Below are positions 6,645-13,676 of a DNA stretch of 16,564 bases, piece after piece. Numbering within the stretch: position 1 is the first letter of the stretch; every line of letters begins with the position of its first letter. Location: assembly GCA_900549845.1 (NCBI GenBank), contig URPT01000026.1, positions 1 to 16,564 of the forward strand. Reading direction: 5' to 3'. Source of the stretch: an uncultured Veillonella sp. GTDB lineage: Bacteria; Bacillota; Negativicutes; Veillonellales; Veillonellaceae. Position numbers and translations under genes: made by a program. The notes beneath the pieces are model-generated. The model did not search any database, was not told the origin of the DNA, and saw only the letters and a list, made by a program, of their open reading frames with translations.

Positions 6645-7643
6645 ATGCAGATTAATAAAGCGGCGCTAGAGATTTTCGACTTTACATCCTCTTTAGCCGT
6701 ATACTCTGAACATGAATTAAAGGTTGGGGATCAAGCCATTCATGATTATATTGCCAATCATGTAGTTAAGGCGTTCAAAGATCCCGGTGCTAGAACAGGT
6801 ACCTTGCATGATGCAAGTCCATTTGGTAAACAACTAGTTGATTATAAAAATGGAGACCTCAAGTTTATAGATTTATCTAAGAATTTAGGTGAAAGCTTGT
6901 TTACCTATATGAAGCAAGCGACGGACTCCGTTGTTATCGATACGATTATTTGTGAATCTGTTACGGATGCATCTTATATCTGTATTCTTTTGTGCCAAGC
7001 TCATGATGCTTTTACCCATCAACTATTTAGTGAAGACGATGGCAGCTTAGCCACAGAACTTGTTTCTCATAAGGCTGTGCTGCCTATGCCATCACAGAAG
7101 TTACGCGCCTTTGCATCTATTAATTTGCATGATTTTAGCGTTCGAATTTTTGAACCGAAAGGTGAATTTGATGGTGAAGTATCCTATATCTTAGCAGATA
7201 AGGTATTGCAATTAGGCACTAACCAATCTTCTAGAGATACGGTGAAAAAGGTGAAAGCTATCGTAGATAAGGTGGCTCAAGCTCATGAGTCTGATGGCGT
7301 TGTTGAGTTGACAACCGCTAAATCTATGATTGCTAAAAATGCAGAAGTATCAGATACCGTTGATCCTGTTCGTATTGTAGAAGAGGTATTTAAATCAAAC
7401 CCTGTTCAACAAGAGGCGGCTAAGAAAGAATTAGCCGATGCGGATATGATGAGGCCTCTACCTGTAAACCGTGAGTTTGCTACGAAGGTTGGAGAACATC
7501 ACAAGATTAAAACCGATACAGGCATTGAAATTTCTTTTCCTGTAGAGTATATGAAAAATCGCGAGTTCATTGAGATAAAAACAAATGATGATGGAACCTT
7601 GCGCATTGAATTAAAAAATATTAATAAAATCGTAAATAAATAG
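6645..7643 (+). CDS. Nucleoid-associated protein, NdpA/YejK (NA37) family
   Basis: A 332-residue soluble protein whose N-terminal pattern resembles the 37-kDa nucleoid-associated protein family (E. coli YejK): it starts INKAALEIFDF, continues with a short acidic-basic helix region (IHDYIANHVVKAFKDP), and has the SLFTYMKQATDSVVIDTIICES segment. The C-terminal third is charged, with a GIEISFPVEYMKNREFIEI beta unit. E. coli YejK is found in the nucleoid; its exact function is not settled. The start is clear: a perfect AAGGAGG at 6634-6640, 4 nt before the ATG. The gene lies 27 nt after the acyl-CoA ligase with no terminator between, so it may be on the same transcript, although no functional link is obvious. 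The family call rests on sequence pattern only. Confidence 0.75.
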   Translation: MQINKAALEIFDFTSSLAVYSEHELKVGDQAIHDYIANHVVKAFKDPGARTGTLHDASPFGKQLVDYKNGDLKFIDLSKNLGESLFTYMKQATDSVVIDTIICESVTDASYICILLCQAHDAFTHQLFSEDDGSLATELVSHKAVLPMPSQKLRAFASINLHDFSVRIFEPKGEFDGEVSYILADKVLQLGTNQSSRDTVKKVKAIVDKVAQAHESDGVVELTTAKSMIAKNAEVSDTVDPVRIVEEVFKSNPVQQEAAKKELADADMMRPLPVNREFATKVGEHHKIKTDTGIEISFPVEYMKNREFIEIKTNDDGTLRIELKNINKIVNK

Positions 7644-7652
7644 TAATGAAAA

Positions 7653-7678
7653 AATATATTTATAGATAGAAATATATT
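7653..7678. repeat. AT-only inverted repeat after the nucleoid-protein gene
   Basis: AATATATTT (7653-7661) and AAATATATT (7670-7678) are perfect inverted repeats around an 8-nt loop, starting 9 nt after the stop codon. All pairs are A-T and there is no T-tract, so it is a weak hairpin at best. It may be a poor transcription-end site or a mere effect of AT-rich DNA. Confidence 0.35.
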
Positions 7679-7698
7679 ATGGTACGATTAAATTTATT

Positions 7699-7707
7699 TG
7701 TTATGCT
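7699..7707 (+). promoter_or_regulatory. Possible extended -10 promoter for ybaK
   Basis: TGTTATGCT has the TGn extension with a 4-of-6 match to TATAAT. No good -35 box lies at the right distance. Transcription would start near 7714, leaving a very short leader before the GTG start at 7725. This is a weak call. Confidence 0.3.
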
Positions 7708-7714
7708 AGTATAT

Positions 7715-7719
7715 GGAGG
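7715..7719 (+). promoter_or_regulatory. Ribosome binding site fixing the ybaK GTG start
   Basis: GGAGG lies 5 nt before GTG at 7725. The upstream in-frame ATG at 7713 overlaps this site and has no ribosome binding site of its own, so GTG is the likely start. Confidence 0.75.
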
Positions 7720-7724
7720 TTATA

Positions 7725-8216
7725 GTGGGTAAAGAGAAACATAAAAAAACAAATGCATTACGTATTTTAGATACTCATAAGATACCTTATAGTATTAGCG
7801 AATATGAATGGTCTGAAGAGCGTGCTGCAGGCCTTCATGTAGTAGAAGCCTTAGGACTCGATGAAAAACAAGTCTTTAAAACACTTGTTGGTAAGGGCGA
7901 TAAAACAGGTTTTGTAGTATTCTGTATTCCAGTGGCTGAAGAGCTAGATATGAAACAAGCGGCTCGTGTCAGTCATAATAAGTCTGTAGAACTGGTTCAT
8001 GTTAAGGACTTACTAGGTATTACCGGATACTTACGGGGCGGATGTTCTCCAGTGGGGATGAAAAAATCATTTCCTACCTATTTTGATGCTACAATGGAGC
8101 TTCAAGAATTTGTATATGTAAGCGCTGGTCTACGAGGGATGCAGATGAAGGTAAATCCAAAGGATTTGGCCTCTGTTGTAAATGCTGAATTTGTAGCACT
8201 TATAATGGATCATTAA
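7725..8216 (+). CDS. ybaK: Cys-tRNA(Pro) deacylase, YbaK/EbsC type
   Basis: A 163-residue cytoplasmic trans-editing enzyme that hydrolyses Cys-tRNA(Pro) made in error by prolyl-tRNA synthetase. It has the YbaK/ProX-like fold signatures: KTNALRILDTHKIPY at the N-terminus, LGLDEKQVFKTLVGKGD with the conserved Lys52, ELDMKQAARV, and GYLRGGCSPVGMKK with the substrate-site Gly101 region. Length agrees with E. coli YbaK (about 159 residues). I chose the GTG at 7725 because GGAGG stands 5 nt before it. The RNase H gene begins 9 nt after the stop, so the two form a small operon. The family is clear; specificity for Cys-tRNA(Pro) follows from the family. Confidence 0.93.
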   Translation: MGKEKHKKTNALRILDTHKIPYSISEYEWSEERAAGLHVVEALGLDEKQVFKTLVGKGDKTGFVVFCIPVAEELDMKQAARVSHNKSVELVHVKDLLGITGYLRGGCSPVGMKKSFPTYFDATMELQEFVYVSAGLRGMQMKVNPKDLASVVNAEFVALIMDH

Positions 8217-8225
8217 GAGGTACGT

Positions 8226-8951
8226 ATGGCAAAGAAGTTTTATGCAGTTCGTCAAGGCCGTGTACCAGGAGTTTATACTACATGGGCAGATTGTGAGAAA
8301 CAGGTAAAGGGTTTTGGTGGTGCTATCTACAAATCTTTCCCTACAGAAGCAGAAGCATGTGCCTTTGTAGATGATTCAGGATTATCCTTGAGTGATTTTA
8401 TGAGTGCTAAACGGAGCGAACCTAAATCGTCACAAGAGGTTAAGTTTAAATCTATGAATTCTAGACCTACAGGCTTTAGTTCTAAAGTTCAAAATAAGGT
8501 ATCTCCAAATGTGGTGAAACCAGATTTTACTATGGCCAACCATGTTATTGCTTATATTGATGGTAGTTATAATAAAGGTACCAATACAGTTGGCGCTGGT
8601 GGCATTATTTTCTTGAATGGGTCTAAGGAGACTTTTTCATTTCCTTCTAATGATGAGCGATATACATCATTTTGGAATGTAGCTGGTGAGCTACTAGCTG
8701 CTATGTATGTTATGAAATATGCCGTTGACCATGGTATTCCAGAATGTTCCCTATATTATGATTATATGGGGATTGAAATGTGGGCTACCAAACGATGGAA
8801 ACGCAATAATGCACTGACTCAACATTATGCTGCTTTTTATGACTCAATAAAAGACCGTTTGCGCGTACACTTTCACAAGGTAGCTGCTCATACGGGTGAT
8901 ACATATAATGAAATGGCTGATGTACTAGCCAAACAAGGCGCGGGAATTTAA
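8226..8951 (+). CDS. rnhA: Ribonuclease H with N-terminal viroplasmin/hybrid-binding domain
   Basis: A 241-residue endonuclease that cuts the RNA strand of RNA-DNA hybrids. Residues 3-50 (KKFYAVRQGRVPGVYTTW, then GGAIYKSFPTEAEACAFV) are the caulimovirus-viroplasmin type hybrid-binding domain. A Ser/Lys-rich linker of about 55 residues follows. Residues 106-241 are the RNase H fold with candidate active-site acids Asp112 (YIDGS), Glu155 (AGELLA), Asp179 (YYDYMGIEMWA) and Asp232, with His222 in AAHTGDTYNEMAD. The DYxGIExWA version of the third motif is typical of this HBD-type bacterial family. The gene is 9 nt after ybaK. All catalytic residues are present, so it should be active, probably in Okazaki-primer and R-loop removal. 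Confidence 0.93.
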   Translation: MAKKFYAVRQGRVPGVYTTWADCEKQVKGFGGAIYKSFPTEAEACAFVDDSGLSLSDFMSAKRSEPKSSQEVKFKSMNSRPTGFSSKVQNKVSPNVVKPDFTMANHVIAYIDGSYNKGTNTVGAGGIIFLNGSKETFSFPSNDERYTSFWNVAGELLAAMYVMKYAVDHGIPECSLYYDYMGIEMWATKRWKRNNALTQHYAAFYDSIKDRLRVHFHKVAAHTGDTYNEMADVLAKQGAGI

Positions 8952-8973
8952 CTTTCTCAGAAAGGAGGGTGTT

Positions 8974-9897
8974 ATGAATATATGTGTTACAGGTGGAGCC
9001 GGTTTTATTGGTTCCCATCTCGTTGATCGATTAATTGAATTGGGGCACAATGTGCTCGTTATAGATAATTTATCTACAGGTATGCGTTCTTTTGTACATG
9101 ATTCTGCTCAATTTATTGAGATGGATGTACGAGATCCAAAATTATTATCTGTTTTTGAAGAGTTTAAGCCTTCTATTGTATTTCATGAGGCTGCTCAAAC
9201 TATGGTTCAATCCTCTATGGAGAATCCAAGTTATGACTGTGATGTTAATTTGTTAGGGCTTATTAATGTACTTGATGCCTGTCGTAAGGTGAAAGTTGAA
9301 CAATTCTTAATGCCTTCTTCGGCTGCTGTGTATGGGGACTTAGCAGTATTACCATTGACAGAAGAACTAAGTGGTATGCCATCATCCTTCTATGGTTTGA
9401 CTAAGCTTACTGCAGAAGGGTATTTACGTATCTATCGTGAAGCTTTCGGGTTAAATACAGTATGCTTTAGATATGCCAATGTATATGGTCCACGTCAAGG
9501 TGATGGTGGTGAAGGTGGCGTTATTAGTATTTTCAATCGTTTAATCGTTGAAGGTAAGCCTTTAACCGTATATGGTGATGGGGAACAAACAAGAGACTTC
9601 ATTTATGTAGAAGATGTGGTAGAAGCCAATATTAAGGCTATGGGCAATACTAGCTGTACAGGTATTTATAACGTGTCTACCAATACGGGAACATCTGTTA
9701 ATGAGTTGATTACACGATTCAGATCTATTAGTGGTGCTGATTTTATGGTTCATTATGAAGACGAACGCATAGGGGATATCAAACATTCACGTTTAAGTAA
9801 TGCAAAGGCAGAACGTGATTTTGGATTTGTAGCTTCAACAACATTAGATGAAGGCTTACAAAAAACATTAGAATATTTTAAAGCTCATCATAAGTAA
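8974..9897 (+). CDS. NAD-dependent epimerase/dehydratase, short UDP-glucose 4-epimerase-like
   Basis: A 307-residue extended short-chain dehydrogenase. The NAD-binding GGAGFIG is at residues 7-13, VIDNLSTG binds the adenosine ribose, PSSAAVYGD places the catalytic Ser near 116, and Tyr140-x3-Lys144 (YGLTK) is the catalytic pair. RYANVYGPRQ and the DGEQTRDFIYVEDV segment indicate a nucleotide-sugar substrate. Length and motifs fit the short GalE-like group, which includes UDP-Glc/UDP-GlcNAc 4-epimerases and related enzymes; the exact substrate is uncertain. It is a clear paralogue of the galE at 11727, with Tyr and Lys at the same residue numbers, so the two probably act on different sugars. 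AAAGGAGGG lies just upstream. It is the third gene of the ybaK-rnhA run (22-nt gap). Confidence 0.85.
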   Translation: MNICVTGGAGFIGSHLVDRLIELGHNVLVIDNLSTGMRSFVHDSAQFIEMDVRDPKLLSVFEEFKPSIVFHEAAQTMVQSSMENPSYDCDVNLLGLINVLDACRKVKVEQFLMPSSAAVYGDLAVLPLTEELSGMPSSFYGLTKLTAEGYLRIYREAFGLNTVCFRYANVYGPRQGDGGEGGVISIFNRLIVEGKPLTVYGDGEQTRDFIYVEDVVEANIKAMGNTSCTGIYNVSTNTGTSVNELITRFRSISGADFMVHYEDERIGDIKHSRLSNAKAERDFGFVASTTLDEGLQKTLEYFKAHHK

Positions 9898-9917
9898 GGT
9901 ATATAAGGTTTGAGGAC

Positions 9918-10196
9918 ATGAGTGATACACAATTCTGGGTTACTGTAGGGCTATGGAATCTAATTGTATTTAGCATGTATGGATATGATAAGCTATGTGC
10001 TATTAAGGGGTATAATCGGATTTCAGAGTTCACATTATTATTTTTAGCATTTGCCTTTGGCGGCCTTGGTGCGCTATTGGGCATGGTTATTTGGCGTCAT
10101 AAGACTTTAAAGCTTAAGTTTAAACTAGCTATCCCTATTGCATTGTTATGGTCTGTTTATGCAGTGGGGTTTGGTTATGGTTTGTGGGTGAATTGA
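9918..10196 (+). CDS. DUF1294 family small membrane protein
   Basis: A 92-residue integral membrane protein with about three hydrophobic helices (roughly residues 8-22, 38-57 and 70-88). It has the DUF1294 hallmarks: YGYDKLCAIKGYNRISEFTLL after the first helix, the GG-LGALLGM helix, then WRHKTLKLKF. The function of the family is unknown. The ATG follows a GAGG 6-7 nt upstream and lies 20 nt after the epimerase gene, so it is probably the last gene of that operon. The next gene has its own promoter. Confidence 0.9.
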   Translation: MSDTQFWVTVGLWNLIVFSMYGYDKLCAIKGYNRISEFTLLFLAFAFGGLGALLGMVIWRHKTLKLKFKLAIPIALLWSVYAVGFGYGLWVN

Positions 10197-10228
10197 TTGC
10201 ATAAACTAATATTTTATTCATTGTTTTA

Positions 10229-10237
10229 TGGTATAAT
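10229..10237 (+). promoter_or_regulatory. Extended -10 promoter of pgi-galE
   Basis: TGGTATAAT is a perfect extended -10 element in the 84-nt gap before pgi. No clear -35 box is seen 16-18 nt upstream, as is allowed for extended -10 promoters. The leader would be about 37 nt. Confidence 0.7.
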
Positions 10238-10267
10238 GAGTAGAATATTGTACATAAAATGTCAGTG

Positions 10268-10273
10268 AAGGAG
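10268..10273 (+). promoter_or_regulatory. Ribosome binding site fixing the pgi start at 10281
   Basis: AAGGAG lies 7 nt before the ATG at 10281. The in-frame TTG at 10278 just before it is a less likely start. Confidence 0.75.
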
Positions 10274-10280
10274 ATATTTG

Positions 10281-11717
10281 ATGTTGCGATTACAATCGGG
10301 GTTCGAGTTAGATTACGCTAACATATATAATGAAAGTTGCATACAAGAACGAGACGTAAAAAACTTTGAGCGTGCTATACAAAATGTTTGGCGCCATACC
10401 AATATTTTACGCTCTACAGGCTTTGAAGAAGGCCATGTTTCCAAGGACGGCTTGCCTGAACCGGTATTGTTTTACCAACTTCCTTATATTTCTGAAGATG
10501 GTATTAATACACCTGCAATGCTAAAACGTCTTTATGAATTGAGGGACTATGCTCGCCATAATATTGATACAGTTGTATCTGTAGGTATTGGTGGTTCTTA
10601 TTTGGGTAGTAAGGTTATTTTTGATGTTCAATGTGGTGCATTTTGGAATAATCTTAGTACGGAAGAACGCAACGGATATCCACGGATGTATTTTGCTGGA
10701 TTTAACGTAGATGGTGATTATTTATCAGGCCTTATTCGTACCTTAGAGTATCAAGCTCAGAAAAAAGGACCCGACTATAAGGTGATGCTCGTTATCACCT
10801 CTAAGTCTGGCTCTACTATCGAACCAATGGCTAATTTTATGATTTTGGAAAAAGCATTGCAAGATCGGAATATAAATTATGAAGTAGTAGCTGTTACCGA
10901 TACGTCTGATGATGAACATCCTACAGTTCTACGTTCTATGGCACTAGAAAATCATTGGAAAACCTATAGTATTCCCTATGGTGTTGGCGGTCGTTTCTCT
11001 GTGTTTACAGAGGTTGGCTTTGTAACGGCGGCTCTTGTGGGCTTTGATATTGAGGGGTTCTTAGCTGGTGCAGCTTCAATGGATGCTGCTTGCCAAGAAG
11101 AGGATATTTTCAAAAATCCTGCTTTATTAAGTGCATTGCTAAAATATATTGCGTCCGAACGTTATGGTCGTATTATTGAGGTGTTTATGCCTTATGGGGA
11201 AGCCCTTCATTCCTTATCTGATTGGTATGTACAGCTATTGTCCGAATCGTTAGGTAAGATGAGTAATACATGCTTACCTTATGGTCGTACACCAGTTGCG
11301 GCAGTAGGAACTATGGATATGCATGCTCAAGTACAAGAGCATCAAGAAGGTCGCCTTAATAAGGTCGTTCAATTTATTAAGGTTAAAGAGTGGCAACATA
11401 ATCTTGTAGTGCCTAATACACATAGTCAATATGAACGATTGCAAGCACTTGGTAATGTAGGCATTTGTGATATTCTCAATATTGCATTAGATGCTAATAG
11501 AGAGGCTTTATCTAGTGACAATCGCTTTAATATGACGATAACTGTACCAACATTAAATGCATTCCATTTAGGGGAAATCATGTTTATGCATTGTTGGGCT
11601 GTTTACTTTGAATCTATTTTTGCTGGTGTAGACGCTTTCGATCAACCAGGTGTTGAAGTTTATAAACGTCTCATCGGTCCAAAATTGGCTCATGTAAAGG
11701 ATGGAGAGAATTCATAA
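10281..11717 (+). CDS. pgi: Glucose-6-phosphate isomerase
   Basis: A 478-residue cytoplasmic enzyme that interconverts glucose 6-phosphate and fructose 6-phosphate. Family signatures run in order: VGIGGSYLGS (101-110), the phosphate-binding SKSGST (174-179), GVGGRFSVFTEVG, VQLLSESLGK with the catalytic Glu322, GTMDMHAQ with His348 (Ala replaces the usual Ser after His), and FDQPGVEVYK with Lys462. Length is within the family range, and all three catalytic residues are present. It has its own extended -10 promoter and lies 9 nt before galE, so the two form an operon for nucleotide-sugar supply. If the organism is Veillonella, which does not ferment sugars, the enzyme probably runs from fructose 6-phosphate to glucose 6-phosphate. 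Confidence 0.96.
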   Translation: MLRLQSGFELDYANIYNESCIQERDVKNFERAIQNVWRHTNILRSTGFEEGHVSKDGLPEPVLFYQLPYISEDGINTPAMLKRLYELRDYARHNIDTVVSVGIGGSYLGSKVIFDVQCGAFWNNLSTEERNGYPRMYFAGFNVDGDYLSGLIRTLEYQAQKKGPDYKVMLVITSKSGSTIEPMANFMILEKALQDRNINYEVVAVTDTSDDEHPTVLRSMALENHWKTYSIPYGVGGRFSVFTEVGFVTAALVGFDIEGFLAGAASMDAACQEEDIFKNPALLSALLKYIASERYGRIIEVFMPYGEALHSLSDWYVQLLSESLGKMSNTCLPYGRTPVAAVGTMDMHAQVQEHQEGRLNKVVQFIKVKEWQHNLVVPNTHSQYERLQALGNVGICDILNIALDANREALSSDNRFNMTITVPTLNAFHLGEIMFMHCWAVYFESIFAGVDAFDQPGVEVYKRLIGPKLAHVKDGENS

Positions 11718-11726
11718 GGGGGAACT

Positions 11727-12716
11727 ATGAATATTTTAGTAACAGGTGGGGCTGGTTATATTGGGAGTCACACAGTACGTGCCTTACAACAATCGGGTTA
11801 TACACCTATTATTGTAGATAATCTATCGCGCGGTCATGTAGAATCAATTCCTGAAGGGGTACAGTTCTACAATATGGATATAGCAGATCCTAAGTTGATA
11901 GATATTATGAAAGACCATAATATCATTGGTGTTATGCATTTTGCGGCTCATTCACAGGTCGGTGAATCTATGGTAAATCCAGCTATTTATTATGAAAATA
12001 ATGTAGTTGGCTCATATTATCTTATTGAGTCTGCTCGTAATGCTGGTGTAAAACATTTTGTATTTTCCAGTACGGCTGCTGTTTATGGGGAACCAGAGAT
12101 AGTGCCAATTCGTGAAGATGCGCCATTGCATCCAACTAATGTATATGGTCGTACTAAACTGATGATTGAAGAAATGCTATCTGATTATAGTGCTATTTAT
12201 GGTTCTACGTATGTTGCATTGCGTTATTTTAATGCGGCTGGCGCAGATCCGTCTGGTACGATTGGGGAAGATCATCATCCGGAAACACATTTGATTCCGC
12301 TTGTGCTAGATGCAGCTCGTGGTAAAAGAGAGCATATAACTGTTTTTGGTACTGACTATGATACAGCTGATGGCACATGTGTGCGCGACTATATTCATGT
12401 TAATGATTTAGCGGCTGCTCACGTATTGGCTATGGACTACTTGCGTAATGGCGGTGAGTCTCAAGTATTTAACCTTGGTAGTGGTAATGGCTTCTCCGTA
12501 AAAGAAATCATCGAAACTGCAAAAGAGGTAACAGGCATTGATATTCCTGTTCAATATGGTGACCGTCGTGTTGGCGACCCAGGTACTTTGATTGCTTCTT
12601 CTGAAAGAATCAAAAACTTACTTGGTTGGGATCCTAAGTTCAGTAATGTAGCTGATGTTATCAAAGATGCTTGGAAATGGCATACCTCGCATCCAGATGG
12701 TTTTAACAGTAAATAA
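11727..12716 (+). CDS. galE: UDP-glucose 4-epimerase
   Basis: A 329-residue NAD-dependent enzyme that interconverts UDP-glucose and UDP-galactose. GGAGYIG is at residues 7-13, IVDNLSRGH binds NAD, FSSTAAVYG places a Thr at the catalytic Ser position (116), and Tyr140-x3-Lys144 (YGRTK) is the catalytic pair. LRYFNAAGADPSG and GTCVRDYIHVNDLA are diagnostic GalE blocks. Length matches classical GalE (about 330-340). GGGGG precedes the ATG 9 nt after the pgi stop, and a strong terminator follows 37 nt after the stop, so pgi-galE is a two-gene unit. UDP-galactose would serve LPS or other surface glycans. Confidence 0.96.
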   Translation: MNILVTGGAGYIGSHTVRALQQSGYTPIIVDNLSRGHVESIPEGVQFYNMDIADPKLIDIMKDHNIIGVMHFAAHSQVGESMVNPAIYYENNVVGSYYLIESARNAGVKHFVFSSTAAVYGEPEIVPIREDAPLHPTNVYGRTKLMIEEMLSDYSAIYGSTYVALRYFNAAGADPSGTIGEDHHPETHLIPLVLDAARGKREHITVFGTDYDTADGTCVRDYIHVNDLAAAHVLAMDYLRNGGESQVFNLGSGNGFSVKEIIETAKEVTGIDIPVQYGDRRVGDPGTLIASSERIKNLLGWDPKFSNVADVIKDAWKWHTSHPDGFNSK

Positions 12717-12753
12717 AATAAGAACAAATCCTTTTGATTTGTCAATATAATGA

Positions 12754-12797
12754 ATGACTCTATTAGTCACCTAGGTGACTGGTAGAGTCATTTTTTT
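12754..12797 (+). terminator. Strong Rho-independent terminator after galE
   Basis: An 18-position stem with two G-U wobbles (12754-12771 and 12774-12791, starting ATGACTCTA and ending TAGAGTCAT) around a TA loop, then seven T residues at 12791-12797. A small hairpin (ACAAATC/GATTTGT, 12724-12742) precedes it. It isolates pgi-galE from the secretin genes. Confidence 0.95.
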
Positions 12798-12814
12798 GTA
12801 GGGATTTAAAAGGT

Positions 12815-12839
12815 CCTCCTAGAATATGTCAGCAGGAGG
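12815..12839 (+). promoter_or_regulatory. Possible hairpin hiding the ribosome binding site of the PilP-like gene
   Basis: CCTCCT (12815-12820) is the exact complement of the ribosome binding site AGGAGG (12834-12839), with 13 nt between. In a transcript that includes both, a 6-bp stem could hide the site 6 nt before the ATG at 12846. A poor promoter candidate (TTGTAG 12796-12801, TAGAAT 12820-12825) would start transcription after the first arm, so the hairpin matters only for longer transcripts. Confidence 0.4.
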
Positions 12840-12845
12840 TGGAAT

Positions 12846-13676
12846 ATGAACTTACAAGATTATATACAACGCATTAAATTATGGATTGATAAACAGTATT
12901 TTATTATTCGTCACTATAAAATTATTATTTCTGTTTTTCTTGTAATTATAGTTGGCGTATTAATCGTTGGTGTTTTATATCCTCACGAAGAAGAACGTGT
13001 TCATGTACAACCTGAGCATGTTAATAGTGAGGAAAATAATCAGACCCGATTAAGTTCAAAAGAATCATCAGAAGGAATATCACATAATAGACAGAAACAT
13101 CATAACAGTGATGCTAAAGAAACGAGAAAAGATGACAATCTAAAAACTAAAAGTGAGGGCCGTTTGTTATATGATGTGAGCAGCGTGGAACGCGGGCATC
13201 CTTGGAGAGAGGTTTTTAAAGATTTACCAGATAATGATTTACATGGTAGACATGAAGATACTAAGGATGTAGATGAAGTGGCTGATAGCATTAATGATAT
13301 GCAAGGGTTTAATAATAGTAAGTACTCAAGCAGGGATACATATAAAGGACGGACTAATAGGTATAAAACCAGGAGAACACAGAATAAGAATAAACACATA
13401 GGGGATAACACCATTAGTGATAGTAGTGATGATTTTACTAATAATCAAATTAATTCAAAGTCTCATAGTAGATTAAATTCTTCGAGTATGGAACAGCCTG
13501 TTGAACTTGTTGGTATTGTTGAGGGAAATGAGATTATTGCTATTTTACGAAAAGGTACAGAGGAGCAAATGGTTACTGTTGGGATGGTTTGGCGTGGCGT
13601 TACTGTCTCTAATATAAGTGCAAGTGGTGTAGAAATCGTTGAAGGAGGTTCATCACGGTGGTTAAAAATCAATTAG
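12846..13676 (+). CDS. PilP/GspC-like inner-membrane protein of a type IV pilus or type II secretion system
   Basis: A 276-residue bitopic protein. One membrane helix lies at residues ~25-45 (KIIISVFLVIIVGVLIVGVLY), with a short cytoplasmic N-terminus. Residues ~46-215 are highly polar and probably disordered, rich in Ser, Asn, Lys, Arg, Asp and His. They are interrupted by a short conserved-looking RLLYDVSSVERGHPWREVF that resembles the RDPF-type motif of PilP. Residues ~218-276 (VELVGIVEGNEIIAILR, VTVGMVWRGVTVSNIS, GVEIVEGGSSRWLKI) have the beta pattern of the PilP/GspC homology domain that binds the secretin N-domains. The secretin gene overlaps its end by 19 nt. Arg codons are often AGA/AGG, unlike the neighbouring genes. 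No function beyond this docking role is assured. Confidence 0.65.
   Translation: MNLQDYIQRIKLWIDKQYFIIRHYKIIISVFLVIIVGVLIVGVLYPHEEERVHVQPEHVNSEENNQTRLSSKESSEGISHNRQKHHNSDAKETRKDDNLKTKSEGRLLYDVSSVERGHPWREVFKDLPDNDLHGRHEDTKDVDEVADSINDMQGFNNSKYSSRDTYKGRTNRYKTRRTQNKNKHIGDNTISDSSDDFTNNQINSKSHSRLNSSSMEQPVELVGIVEGNEIIAILRKGTEEQMVTVGMVWRGVTVSNISASGVEIVEGGSSRWLKIN
13642..13648 (+). promoter_or_regulatory. Ribosome binding site of the secretin, within the PilP-like gene
   Basis: AAGGAGG lies 9 nt before the GTG at 13658 and inside the upstream coding region, supporting GTG as the start and coupled translation. Confidence 0.7.

Noticed and set aside
7713..7724. ATG at 7713 as ybaK start
   Set aside because: It overlaps the GGAGG that serves the GTG at 7725 and has no ribosome binding site.
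13100..13414. Minus-strand open frame opposite the PilP-like linker
   Set aside because: Its Leu/Ser-rich composition is the complement of the Asn/Asp/Lys/Arg-rich linker; there is no credible start context.
12846..13676. PilP-like gene as a mere hypothetical or degraded gene
   Set aside because: Despite the low-complexity linker, the frame is intact, has a membrane helix and a C-terminal docking-type domain, and overlaps a secretin gene.
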